Shown in pieces: positions 44,036 to 52,182 of a DNA stretch of 64,000 nt. The notes under the pieces were generated by a model, which was given only the letters and a program-made list of their open reading frames with translations, was not told the origin of the DNA and made no database searches. Within the stretch, counting starts at the first letter, position 1. Each line of letters begins with the position of its first letter. The DNA comes from an uncultured Bacteroidales bacterium (GTDB lineage: Bacteria; Bacteroidota; Bacteroidia; Bacteroidales; Paludibacteraceae), in the NCBI GenBank assembly GCA_902784585.1, contig CACZVM010000002.1:98693-162692 (forward strand), in the 5' to 3' direction. The translations under genes and the position numbers were made by a program.

Positions 44036-45241
44036 TCATCTTCTCAGCAACCAGTCTATTACATTGATTTTGCGGATACCGTCTATATTCGCCCTGTCAA
44101 AATCCATTGTCAGAAGATATTTCGGGTGTGTGTCTTGAATCTTTTTTAATGACGAAATTTCTCTTTTTAATGTATTTTCGTCATTAGCGGTATAAGTCAC
44201 TTGATAATATTCGCGTTCTCCGTTGTGTTTCATCACCACGAAGTCCACTTCTCCCGTATCTGTTCTGCCGGCATATACTTCGCCGCCACGCCTCAAGAGT
44301 TCAAAATACACTACATTTTCCAACTTATGCCCCAAATCAATGGTTGGCACATTCGTTTGGAGCAGATTGCGGAAACCGAGATCCACCGCATAATACTTGT
44401 AATTGCTTGCCAGCAATCGTTTGCCCTTTATATTATATAGCCGGACAGGATATATCAAATATGATTCCGAGAAATAGCGGAGATATTTCAGTACGGTATT
44501 ATGTGACAATTGTTGTCCTGAGGTCCGGTTCAGCGTATCTGCAATATTATTCGGCGATACCACGCTACCTATACTGTCATAAAGGAAATTAATGACACGC
44601 TGCAATGTGTCAAACTTGCGCAACTTATTCCGCTGTACAATATCTTTGACTACTACCGTGTCATATACAGATTGTAGGTAAGTGTTTACCATATCCGGTG
44701 CTGTACGCGACAGATTGACTGCTTCCGGAAAACACGAGGTGTTCATATATTGGCGAAACAGCCTGCCGTAATCATGCTCATCGGGGAAAGATGCTATGTA
44801 CTCTGCAAACGAGAATGGGTGCAAATGAATGTTAATATAGCGCCCGGAAAGCAAGGTGCTCAAATCGCTGGAGAGCATATAAGCATTAGAGCCGGTGATG
44901 TATAGGTCCACATCCTTCTTTACAAATAGTGCATCCACCAATTTCTCGAAATGCGGTAATAGCTGTACTTCATCCAAGAACACATAGCGTTGGGGGGTGT
45001 CGGGCAACTGACCGATAATGTAATCATACACTTCTTCCCATGTAGCAAAACGACTATTTTCGCGTTCCTCAAAATTAAGCGACAACACAGCGTCTTTCTG
45101 TACTCCGTTATCATACAGATATTGTCTAAACGCCATCAACAATGTGGACTTACCGCAACGACGGATTCCGGTTACGATTTTAATTAGATCCTGGTCGCGC
45201 AATTTGATGAGTTGCGTCAGATACGATTCTCGATTTATCAT
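44036..45241 (-). CDS. AAA-type ATPase with DUF4143 domain, 401 aa
   Basis: Walker A is IVTGIRRCGKSTLLM (near residue 22-36), Walker B is RYVFLDEVQLL, and DLYITGSNAYML is the sensor region. The C-terminal DUF4143 domain covers ~190-401, including YYAVDLGFRN and the nuclease-like GEVDFVV. These archaea-type ATPases are common in variable gut-bacterial loci, and their role is unknown. No partner gene lies beside it. It has its own promoter at 45310-45341, embedded in a short repeat. Confidence 0.9.
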   Translation of the reverse strand: MINRESYLTQLIKLRDQDLIKIVTGIRRCGKSTLLMAFRQYLYDNGVQKDAVLSLNFEERENSRFATWEEVYDYIIGQLPDTPQRYVFLDEVQLLPHFEKLVDALFVKKDVDLYITGSNAYMLSSDLSTLLSGRYINIHLHPFSFAEYIASFPDEHDYGRLFRQYMNTSCFPEAVNLSRTAPDMVNTYLQSVYDTVVVKDIVQRNKLRKFDTLQRVINFLYDSIGSVVSPNNIADTLNRTSGQQLSHNTVLKYLRYFSESYLIYPVRLYNIKGKRLLASNYKYYAVDLGFRNLLQTNVPTIDLGHKLENVVYFELLRRGGEVYAGRTDTGEVDFVVMKHNGEREYYQVTYTANDENTLKREISSLKKIQDTHPKYLLTMDFDRANIDGIRKINVIDWLLRR

Positions 45242-45309
45242 AGTACTCTCTTTGAATTTCCTACTGACGAAAATAGCAAAAATCTACAAATCTCGTCAGT
45301 ATTCGGCTG

Positions 45310-45341
45310 CAAAGATACAAAAAATTTTCCTATCCCGCAAA
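45310..45341 (-). promoter_or_regulatory. Bacteroidota promoter for the DUF4143 ATPase
   Basis: TTTG (45341-45338), 20 nt, TATCTTTG (45317-45310) reading leftwards, 68 bp before the ATG. Confidence 0.85.
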
Positions 45342-45445
45342 TTTTAGAAGCAAAAACTTGCACTATCCCGCAAATTTTTCCAATTTTAGCGGTTCTCTAG
45401 TATTTTTGCAAGCCCAAACATGCACTATCCCCAGAATGTTTAGAG
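45329..45445. repeat. Repeated CTATCCCGCAAATTTT element upstream of the ATPase
   Basis: CCTATCCCGCAAATTTTAG at 45329-45347 overlaps the -33 element. ACTATCCCGCAAATTTTTC recurs at 45362-45380, and a diverged GCACTATCCCCAGAATGTTT at 45422-45441. They could be operator copies or relics. I see no gene between 45242 and 45662; the 45446-45660 part shows no further structure that I can name. Confidence 0.7.
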
Positions 45446-45662
45446 GCGAAATATACACTGAGCGTAAAATTTACTTCATGTCCCTTTGTTGGATGGCATC
45501 CAACCTAATGAACGATGTTGTAACCGACTGATAGTAAGAATCTTTTTGATAGTGGAAACGACGAACAAGAAATACCCTCGCTTTGGGATAAATCCTAACG
45601 TGAGGGATAAAGTGACCGCCAAATAGACGGTATAACAGGAAGGTTGTTTTATTGGGCTTTGA

Positions 45663-46325
45663 TTAAGCGGATGGAGCGAAGGAGATGTTGATTGTAATAT
45701 CAAACGCAAGGAGCGAATTGCGGCAATGATAGACAAAAAGTCCGTCGGGTTGTTGGGTCATTGTTTCCCATTTGCCGGAGATGGTCCAGCTATTATGATG
45801 AATAATGACTTGTTTGTCCTGTGCCGAATCGGGACTGGAGATGATTTTAATATAGTTCTCCGTTCTGGAAATATCTGTTCCTTCAAACAACGCTTCATCC
45901 CATCGGGTGATGTGTTCTTCGCCTGCAATATAGTCCATTGGAATAACATGCATTTCCAACATCACTTCTTCCTTATCTCCGAATGAAACAGCTACAGGAT
46001 AAACAGAACTTATCTCTCCGTCTTTCTCATATCCAAGCCATTGCTCATAAATAGCATAGATAGAGTAACCTCCATTGACATCTTCGCATAACGAGGCGTA
46101 TTTGAGTTCACTATCCGTTTTTTTAGCCTTCAAATATTCCCATTGTTCTTTGGATAGTTTACTCGGAACTAATTTGGGCTGCAATAAACGACAACCGATA
46201 GGCGGCTCTATTTCAAGTTGTGAAGAATCCTGAGGTAAGGTATTAAAATAGGCATCTTGTTCCTCTTCGCGGAGGAATTGGCCGTTGTTGTCAAAATATT
46301 CTGTGTGATAGATTACTCGTTTCAT
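45663..46325 (-). CDS. Hypothetical protein, 220 aa, end of the accessory run
   Basis: It starts MKRVIYHTEYFDNNGQFLREE and is soluble, acidic and beta-rich with many aromatic residues (YSIYAIYEQWLGYEK, HITRWDEALFEG). I do not recognise it. The C-terminus (LLAFDITINISFAP) is strand-like. Its start overlaps the stop of the 85-residue gene by four bases (46322-46325), so it is the last gene of the run from 53464. It resembles the size range of immunity/SUFU-like proteins, but there is no solid signature. Confidence 0.65.
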   Translation of the reverse strand: MKRVIYHTEYFDNNGQFLREEEQDAYFNTLPQDSSQLEIEPPIGCRLLQPKLVPSKLSKEQWEYLKAKKTDSELKYASLCEDVNGGYSIYAIYEQWLGYEKDGEISSVYPVAVSFGDKEEVMLEMHVIPMDYIAGEEHITRWDEALFEGTDISRTENYIKIISSPDSAQDKQVIIHHNSWTISGKWETMTQQPDGLFVYHCRNSLLAFDITINISFAPSA

Positions 46326-46579
46326 TCTTCTTCGGGATTATCAAGCGTTACTTTTCCGTTAATATAGAATAAGACCTCATAGCCTTCATTCATGAGCGGA
46401 TCAATTTCTTCTTCTGGGATGTCTTCTACCACATAACCTGCTTCATCTTCTTCACCTTCCGCGCAAATAGTGCAGGCACTCCAGCATACTCCGCCTCGGG
46501 TAAGCCAGAGACGTTCATCTTCGTCAAACCACGCATCAATGAGGATTTGGCGAGTTTCTTTGTCAACTAAGTATTCCAT
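46322..46579 (-). CDS. Small acidic protein, 85 aa
   Basis: MEYLVDKETRQILIDAWFDE opens a very acidic protein (EEDEAGYVVEDIPEEEIDP), with a Cys-x-x-x-Cys-x-x-Cys stretch (CWSACTIC, residues ~32-39) that could bind metal. No family is recognised. It is spaced 9 bp from the gene upstream and has an ATGA overlap with the gene downstream. Confidence 0.65.
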   Translation of the reverse strand: MEYLVDKETRQILIDAWFDEDERLWLTRGGVCWSACTICAEGEEDEAGYVVEDIPEEEIDPLMNEGYEVLFYINGKVTLDNPEEE

Positions 46580-46588
46580 AATCTATCT

Positions 46589-46834
46589 TTATATTTCAGC
46601 ATTCATGTATTCGCTGAAGAAATCAATAACATCTTCTTCGCTCTTTTGCTCCAAGTGTTCTTCCAACCAATTGAGTAATTGGCGTTGTTCTTCGGATGTA
46701 TAATCCTCGGTCATGGCCGCTTCCGGATGATAGGTGAAGCCGTTATCATGACAATAGTTCCACAAGTTTTGATAATCAACTTTGCAGCCGTTAGTATATA
46801 ACTTCTGCCATAGGGATTCTACTACTTCGCTCAT
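46589..46834 (-). CDS. Small acidic helical protein, 81 aa
   Basis: MSEVVESLWQKLYTNGCKVD begins a short helical, acidic protein (SEEQRQLLNWLEEHLEQKSEED). No family is recognised. It lies 11 bp behind the 116-residue gene and 9 bp ahead of the 85-residue gene, clearly in one transcription unit. Confidence 0.65.
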   Translation of the reverse strand: MSEVVESLWQKLYTNGCKVDYQNLWNYCHDNGFTYHPEAAMTEDYTSEEQRQLLNWLEEHLEQKSEEDVIDFFSEYMNAEI

Positions 46835-46845
46835 ATGTCTGTATA

Positions 46846-47196
46846 TTAGTTGAGAATAAGGTGAATCGTATTACTTTTATAGGGGGAGAGTTGTGTGCGC
46901 AGTTCGTTCCAATCAAACGGAATTTGGCTTCGTTCGGCGATGTACTGCAAGTCATGGAGCAATGCTTCATCCACATTGAACATTCGTACGCTCCCCTCAT
47001 CTCCATATAGGTCATCACACCAATCCACGAGATACGAACGCATACCTTGTGAGATGGGCACTTCTATCTCATCCCAAGCATTCTTTGGGACAAAATTCTC
47101 ATCATCAATCTCAATGAGGCAATAGTCCACATGAGGCTTCTCATCGGAGATATATCCTTTGAGATCTCGCAAATAGTTACATCTAGAAAAAAGCAT
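46846..47196 (-). CDS. Hypothetical protein, 116 aa
   Basis: MLFSRCNYLRDLKGYISDEK leads a soluble acidic protein with WCDDLYGDEGS and WNELRTQLSPYKSN stretches. No family recognised and no signal peptide. Its start is 15 bp from the stop of the 362-residue gene upstream. Confidence 0.65.
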   Translation of the reverse strand: MLFSRCNYLRDLKGYISDEKPHVDYCLIEIDDENFVPKNAWDEIEVPISQGMRSYLVDWCDDLYGDEGSVRMFNVDEALLHDLQYIAERSQIPFDWNELRTQLSPYKSNTIHLILN

Positions 47197-47211
47197 ATAT
47201 GTTTTAACTAA

Positions 47212-48300
47212 TCAAAATGGTAAACTTTCATCGTTAGGTTTTGAAATCGTTAATCTAAAATCACTTATATCATCATTCATTTTTCTCGCATTAATATATT
47301 CCAACACACAAGAATAAAAACATTCCATGACGCGCGCAATCTCCTCTGTGGTCCTATTCGCTCCTAATGAAACTTTTTTCCACGAAGGATGATTTTTTAT
47401 GTTATTTTGGATATTACGATCGAGAGCGTACAACCAACGAATACATTCCTCATGATTGTGTTTTGCGGCTAGTGCTAAAAACAACTGAGTATTCAGTAAT
47501 GAGACTAAAGATGGAATCCACGTTTTTTTGCTTTTGATTTCCAAGTATTTTTTATTTGATATTTCATGTTTGATAGTTCCAATATAAATTCTACTATATA
47601 CTGTTTCTTCGACTTTGCTATGAGTTGAAAAATAATAATCGAGATATTCCATCGGAAATAATCTAGACTTGTCAATATACTCCTCAAAACCATTTAAACA
47701 TCGAAAGTGGTAAGGCAAATAATTATTAACAAAATCCCGATACTGACGAAGTAAGTCTTTAGGAGCATTTCTTACAATAATTTCAATTCCTGCAGACTTT
47801 ATTGTCGTCGTAACTCCCTTGTCTGATTGTAATTCATTTATTATATTCTCTAAAGTCCAGTCCTCCCATATGTTATTTTGTGCCATTAGCAGAATTGCCA
47901 AGCGAGCAGAAATCTTGTTATGGGAAAATAGTTTTTTCAATATTTTTATTTGTATCACATATTCTTGTCCTAAAAATCGTTGTTTCAATTCGTTCCGAGC
48001 AGCCGATGCGGTTTCTTTGTGTTCTAAATCTTTTAACACAACATAAATGGATCGATTTCTTACTGCAATGATTGATGAATACTTGTATTTATATAAACTC
48101 TTTTGTAGTACCGCGGAATCATGTTTTTCATTAACTAGAGAGATAAAGAATCTAAGTTGCGATGTATGGCTATACTTGTCAATAAATTTTGAGACTTCCT
48201 CTATTTGTATGGGTAAGTCTTCATATAATTGTAACATATTCTCGCAACCATGAATTATATGTCTATCTTTAATAATCTTCTTTTTTAGTGGTGAACGCAT
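47212..48300 (-). CDS. Hypothetical alpha-helical protein, 362 aa
   Basis: I take ATG 48300 (MRSPLKKKIIKDRHIIHGCEN), because the two residues upstream depend on a TTG. The protein is rich in Lys, Ile and Asn and has helical segments (VLQKSLYKYKYSSIIAVRNR, RFLGQEYVIQIKILKKLF), with no transmembrane or catalytic motif. The DNA is visibly more AT-rich than the housekeeping genes. The part from residue ~235 to 330 (NTQLFLALAAKHNHEECIRW) looks like a helical domain. Function unknown. Confidence 0.65.
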   Translation of the reverse strand: MRSPLKKKIIKDRHIIHGCENMLQLYEDLPIQIEEVSKFIDKYSHTSQLRFFISLVNEKHDSAVLQKSLYKYKYSSIIAVRNRSIYVVLKDLEHKETASAARNELKQRFLGQEYVIQIKILKKLFSHNKISARLAILLMAQNNIWEDWTLENIINELQSDKGVTTTIKSAGIEIIVRNAPKDLLRQYRDFVNNYLPYHFRCLNGFEEYIDKSRLFPMEYLDYYFSTHSKVEETVYSRIYIGTIKHEISNKKYLEIKSKKTWIPSLVSLLNTQLFLALAAKHNHEECIRWLYALDRNIQNNIKNHPSWKKVSLGANRTTEEIARVMECFYSCVLEYINARKMNDDISDFRLTISKPNDESLPF

Positions 48301-48369
48301 GCACAAATCTCTTTATAAAAAGCAACCATCAATAAACTAAATTAACAGAAATAATATAAGTGTTTGTTA

Positions 48370-49278
48370 TTAATTTTTCCGTATAATGGCCATTATAATT
48401 AATATGACTGTAACAAGCACAAGCAACCATATTAATGGAGCCCAACTGGATATCATAAAACCCCAAATACCGCCTACTATTAGAGCTAGAGGATAGCCTC
48501 CCCCTGCCATCCCTAGCATATTGTCTCCAATCTCTCGTTTTCTTTTCACATTTTCCTCCTTTTTCTTCTGTTGCTCTGCCCATTCATGTGCTTCTTGTCC
48601 CCTTTGCTCATGTGCTCTTTTTGTTTCTGTTAAAACTTCTATTTCTTTTTCAATAAGTCCCGGATATGCCGTTTCGTCTATAGCAGCCGCGTAGAACAAT
48701 CTGCACATTAGTTGAAAACTCTTACATTCACGTTCGTAGTCTTTTTGAACATCTTGCCGCCAGGGATTCTCATGCTCTACTTGTTGCACATCTATCATTA
48801 AAGGAACACGTACATACAATTGCTTAGCATCAGCTATTTGTTTTAACATTTCTTTCGATATTTCATATAGTATCGTTACATTTAGTCCTCCACGACTATC
48901 ACTCTGTTTGTCAATACTATATCTTTGTAACGTGATATTGGTATCGTTTATACGTAAGACAAATTCCCCCTTGTCAATTTTATCCAATGCAGGACCTTGA
49001 AGCAGACATTCTACTTGACTATAATATAATTGAATAAAAATCTGATCTTTGGATGCATTAGATTTAGAAAACACATCGAATCTTGCATTATATTCATCCA
49101 TGCAGCAGTATTTGTCGAATGAAGTTGCGAATGTGTATTCGGAATCTGCATATTGTGGTAAATACTCCCCTACAATTGAAATGTAGTCCATTATTTCGCC
49201 ATCAAATCCATAATTGAAACGTTTAACCGTTTCTTCTTTAAACATGTCATGATTGACAGAAATAAGTTCATTTTCCAT
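48370..49278 (-). CDS. Membrane protein with C-terminal GGIW hairpin, 302 aa
   Basis: Residues 1-185 are soluble and beta-rich. Residues ~186-240 are a charged helix (AHEQRGQEAHEWAEQQKKKE) of coiled-coil character, and residues ~255-300 are two hydrophobic segments, VGGIWGFMISSWAPLIWLLV and on. The same motif (GGIW-x8-11-PLIW) ends the 493-residue zinc-ribbon protein at 50342-51823, so the two share a membrane module. It ends in basic residues (IIRKN), with the soluble part probably cytosolic. Gene spacing is 15 bp from the zinc-ribbon gene upstream. No known family. Confidence 0.72.
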   Translation of the reverse strand: MENELISVNHDMFKEETVKRFNYGFDGEIMDYISIVGEYLPQYADSEYTFATSFDKYCCMDEYNARFDVFSKSNASKDQIFIQLYYSQVECLLQGPALDKIDKGEFVLRINDTNITLQRYSIDKQSDSRGGLNVTILYEISKEMLKQIADAKQLYVRVPLMIDVQQVEHENPWRQDVQKDYERECKSFQLMCRLFYAAAIDETAYPGLIEKEIEVLTETKRAHEQRGQEAHEWAEQQKKKEENVKRKREIGDNMLGMAGGGYPLALIVGGIWGFMISSWAPLIWLLVLVTVILIIMAIIRKN

Positions 49279-49293
49279 AATTGTATAATATTA

Positions 49294-49917
49294 TTAATTA
49301 ATAACTTGATGCATGGCATATTGATACTTTTCCTTATCAATCACCATGTTGTAGAATTTTCGACTATATGTTACAAAATCTTTATAAGTATTGTGGTGTA
49401 CACAAGACCATAAATTTGTATCAATGGTAACTTCGTTGGCTTTACATAAGAAATCAAAATCTTGATAAGGCATTGAGAATGCCAACTTTTCACCGAGATA
49501 CCCTTTGTTGAGTAGGGGTATTACCTCGTCCTGAATTTTAATACTTATAAAGTTCTGAGCATTAGTTCGTTTAATTTGAACCAATAATTGCACATCTATT
49601 CCTCTTTTCAATATCTTTGCATACCACCAAAACGCAATAGTTTTATCCAATGACAAATCGTGTTTTCTCGGATAAAATGGCTGTGCGGAAATAATTTCAA
49701 AACCATCATACAACTCTTTGACATATACAATTGTATTGTTATTTTGGATGTATGAAATATTCCGTTTTATGTATTCATAGAATTTTGTAGTCTGCTGTTG
49801 TCCAAATCTGGGAGGAGAAGCGACTCCCTCTGCGACACATGTACTGCCGCAGAAAGGACAGACATGCGTAAAAGCATGCCGCTCCATTTCCGCTCCGCAA
49901 TTAGGACAGGTCATTTC
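49294..49917 (-). CDS. Zinc-ribbon protein, 207 aa
   Basis: The ATG at 49917 gives MTCPNCGAEMERHAFTHVCP, a classic zinc ribbon with Cys3/Cys6 and Cys19/Cys22. The remaining ~180 residues form an uncharacterised mixed alpha/beta domain (NISYIQNNNTIVYVKELYDG, VDVQLLVQIKRTNAQNFISI). It resembles the N-terminal half of the 493-residue protein nearby in layout. No membrane segment is present. It is followed 15 bp on by the membrane protein at 48370-49278; together the pair looks like a split version of the 493-residue protein. Confidence 0.75.
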   Translation of the reverse strand, partial: EMTCPNCGAEMERHAFTHVCPFCGSTCVAEGVASPPRFGQQQTTKFYEYIKRNISYIQNNNTIVYVKELYDGFEIISAQPFYPRKHDLSLDKTIAFWWYAKILKRGIDVQLLVQIKRTNAQNFISIKIQDEVIPLLNKGYLGEKLAFSMPYQDFDFLCKANEVTIDTNLWSCVHHNTYKDFVTYSRKFYNMVIDKEKYQYAMHQVIN

Positions 49918-49955
49918 TACTAAACACAATATACGTTTATTCTTTTTTTTCTATA

Positions 49956-50147
49956 CTATTTTGTGGTATCCAAAGTATCTTCCTCGTCCTTTTTACCAAT
50001 CTGGTTCGTTTGAACGGTAATTTTCCCAAAATCTTTCATATCAACTTCAGCTTGACGAGGATTCTTTTCGTCATACGAAATGAATTCTCCTTCGATATTT
50101 GCACCCGAGTAGAGGACAAACACCTTGTCTCCTTTTTTGAACCCCAT
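49956..50147 (-). CDS. Small beta-rich protein, 63 aa
   Basis: MGFKKGDKVFVLYSGANIEG, with KITVQTNQIGKK following, suggests a small SH3-like barrel of the kind found in KOW/Tudor-type proteins. The last residues are acidic. No family is recognised. Its start codon and the 70 bp upstream are a near copy of the region around the start of the 493-residue gene (51821-51893). Confidence 0.62.
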   Translation of the reverse strand: MGFKKGDKVFVLYSGANIEGEFISYDEKNPRQAEVDMKDFGKITVQTNQIGKKDEEDTLDTTK

Positions 50148-50217
50148 AATTTTACTTTTTAATTTTGTTAGACAATATGTTAACTATCACAAATAGTGAT
50201 ATTTATGCGAATAATAG
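50145..50217 (-). pseudogene. Relic of the four-helix membrane-protein gene's 3' end
   Basis: This stretch aligns without gaps to 51821-51893, with about nine in ten bases identical. In the leftward frame it still reads LFVIVNILSNKIKK followed by a stop, which is exactly the C-terminus of the membrane protein at 51828-52175. A TAA replaces GAA just before it. The remaining part to 50341 is AT-rich with no coding signal. Confidence 0.8.
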
Positions 50218-50341
50218 AGAGCTATTCCCCCTATTCAGTATGCGTTTATCGCTATTCGTAATTACTCTTCAAAAGTACTTTTATTAACCATATCTTTTTT
50301 CTTTAAGTTCATACTCTATCTAAGTTCTCGATGTGAACTCG

Positions 50342-51823
50342 TTAGTAGCTCTTCCCATATTTCGATTCGTATGCTTTAATATCTGATTGTAATCCAATGA
50401 ACTTAACTAAACATAGAGTTCCTAACGAAATAGTTACAACTGCAAACCAAATAAGAGGATTGCAATTACCAACAATTAGGCTCCATATACCACCAACAAA
50501 CAAAGTTAAACAACTCCCTATTCCCCAACATATTTTAGCCCATGTTTCCCATGATTCACGTTTTAGACGATTTCTTTGGTATTCATCTTTTTTTGAGCAG
50601 AGTGTCTTTAATTTACTCATTCCTTCAACAGGATCCTCTACTGCTTGCCAAATAACACTAAGAATCATTCGTAATCGTTCACTATATATGTTTTTTGTGT
50701 TACCACATTCGTCATATAGATGCAAGGTGCATTCATTTTTGTCTTGAGACTCCGCGATTCTTTTTAAATCCGGGGCTTCCAAAATATACCTTTTTTCAAT
50801 ATACCACCAAGGTACGCTTAAATATGGCTTCTTGTCAGAATCTAAAAGCCATTTATACGGACTTATTTCACCAAAACTTCCAAACTCTATTAGCTCGAAA
50901 CCTCGATATTTAAATTTCAGGTGAATTGAGCTTTTAGAGCAAGCAAATGTCACAAACACATAACCACTTATATAAAAATTACCTAACTTTAGTACACAAT
51001 TAATAAAGTTCTTATCACATAATTGTAGTTCTAGTTTCTTTTCTACTTCTTTCCGTGAGTTCGTTTTTGTTTGTTTATCTTTTGCTATTCTATCTAATTC
51101 TTTTATCTCCTTATTAACAAATGCCTCGATTGTTTGCAAATTAAAGTCAGCACTTGATATTTCAATCTCATTAGTATATTCATCATCTTCATATGATTTA
51201 TCGTCATCCCATTTTTCATAAAAAACACCTTTCACGAAATCGCCATTCCGATTGTATTTAACTTCTACTAAATACTCTCTATCATCTTCCTCTTCATCGA
51301 AAGATGTGCTATCTTCTTCATTATTATATGTTAAAAGATATGGATTAGATACGTGTATAATAAATGACGTGTCAGCATTCGGATATAACTCATTGATAAA
51401 TTGAGTTATAAACTTTACGGTTCCATCTATGTCCATTCCAAATGATACTTTGTTTTTCTCAAAAAGCGGATACATTGAACAATTCGCAAATGCTCCAAAT
51501 CTCTCATGGGGATATGTTAGTTGGATTTTCTTTTTAGAACTTTGGACGATAAGTATAGCTTTATTATTATTTCTAACATCTACTATTTTTAATGATAATA
51601 ATTTACTATGTTTTTCGCTAATATCGTTAATAATATTAGTAAATGTTTCTAACATCCGTTTGATTCCATTATCTATAGGTATATCTCGAACAACGTCGGC
51701 ATATCTACTAACATCAATACCTTTAACCAACTTGCCAACCAAGAAACTACCACAGAATTCGCAGTAATCTTTCTTTGTTGTTGTTGCACCGCAATTAGGG
51801 CAAACAAGAGATTGGAGTTTCAT
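50342..51823 (-). CDS. Zinc-ribbon protein with C-terminal membrane hairpin, 493 aa
   Basis: The N-terminus MKLQSLVCPNCGATTTKKDY places zinc ligands at Cys8, Cys11, Cys21 and Cys24. Residues ~25-165 form one domain, ~165-300 a second part with an acidic stretch (EEDSTSFDEEEDD), and ~300-420 a beta domain. Residues ~432-476 are a membrane hairpin with GGIWSLIVGNCNPLIWF, the motif shared with the protein at 48370-49278. The final ~18 residues are charged. No named family fits, though the plan (zinc ribbon, soluble domain, C-terminal helices) recalls B. subtilis YdjG. It is spaced 4 bp from the four-helix protein gene. Confidence 0.75.
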   Translation of the reverse strand: MKLQSLVCPNCGATTTKKDYCEFCGSFLVGKLVKGIDVSRYADVVRDIPIDNGIKRMLETFTNIINDISEKHSKLLSLKIVDVRNNNKAILIVQSSKKKIQLTYPHERFGAFANCSMYPLFEKNKVSFGMDIDGTVKFITQFINELYPNADTSFIIHVSNPYLLTYNNEEDSTSFDEEEDDREYLVEVKYNRNGDFVKGVFYEKWDDDKSYEDDEYTNEIEISSADFNLQTIEAFVNKEIKELDRIAKDKQTKTNSRKEVEKKLELQLCDKNFINCVLKLGNFYISGYVFVTFACSKSSIHLKFKYRGFELIEFGSFGEISPYKWLLDSDKKPYLSVPWWYIEKRYILEAPDLKRIAESQDKNECTLHLYDECGNTKNIYSERLRMILSVIWQAVEDPVEGMSKLKTLCSKKDEYQRNRLKRESWETWAKICWGIGSCLTLFVGGIWSLIVGNCNPLIWFAVVTISLGTLCLVKFIGLQSDIKAYESKYGKSY

Positions 51824-51827
51824 AACT

Positions 51828-52175
51828 TTACTTTTTGATTTTGTTAGACAATATGTTAACTATCACAAAGAGGGATACTTCTGCGAATAGGAGAATAAGG
51901 ATTGCAATTAGACAAGCATTGTCTTGTAGTTGCTGTTGCATGAAACAGCCGAGTATCATTTCAATCAGCCCCACTATCACGAATAGGAATGAAAGCGCTA
52001 TGCGGAGAGCGTCTCGCATATTGAATTTGTACAGACCAAGTAGCAGAGCAGCATTCAAAGCGATTACTCCGCAATTTACTCCCATATTAAAATAGGAATA
52101 TCCGGATAGCAATAAACCGAAGAGCACATTGACGATAAGCGCCAAGCCTCCAAGCATAAGAATAGTCCTTTTCAT
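51828..52175 (-). CDS. Small four-helix membrane protein, 115 aa
   Basis: Start ATG 52175 (MKRTILMLGGLALIVNVLFG), 7 bp behind the SPFH gene. Four hydrophobic segments occupy most of the protein, ending in VIVNILSNKIKK. No family is recognised. Its 3' end is duplicated at 50145-50217. A small multi-helix membrane protein next to an SPFH gene recalls the YdjH position in the B. subtilis ydj operon, but that is inference from order only. Confidence 0.7.
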   Translation of the reverse strand: MKRTILMLGGLALIVNVLFGLLLSGYSYFNMGVNCGVIALNAALLLGLYKFNMRDALRIALSFLFVIVGLIEMILGCFMQQQLQDNACLIAILILLFAEVSLFVIVNILSNKIKK

Positions 52176-52182
52176 GTGTTTA

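Noticed and set aside
45476-45736. An 86-codon leftward frame beyond the accessory run
   Set aside because: It overlaps the 3' end of the 45663-46325 gene, has no promoter, and its composition is not protein-like.
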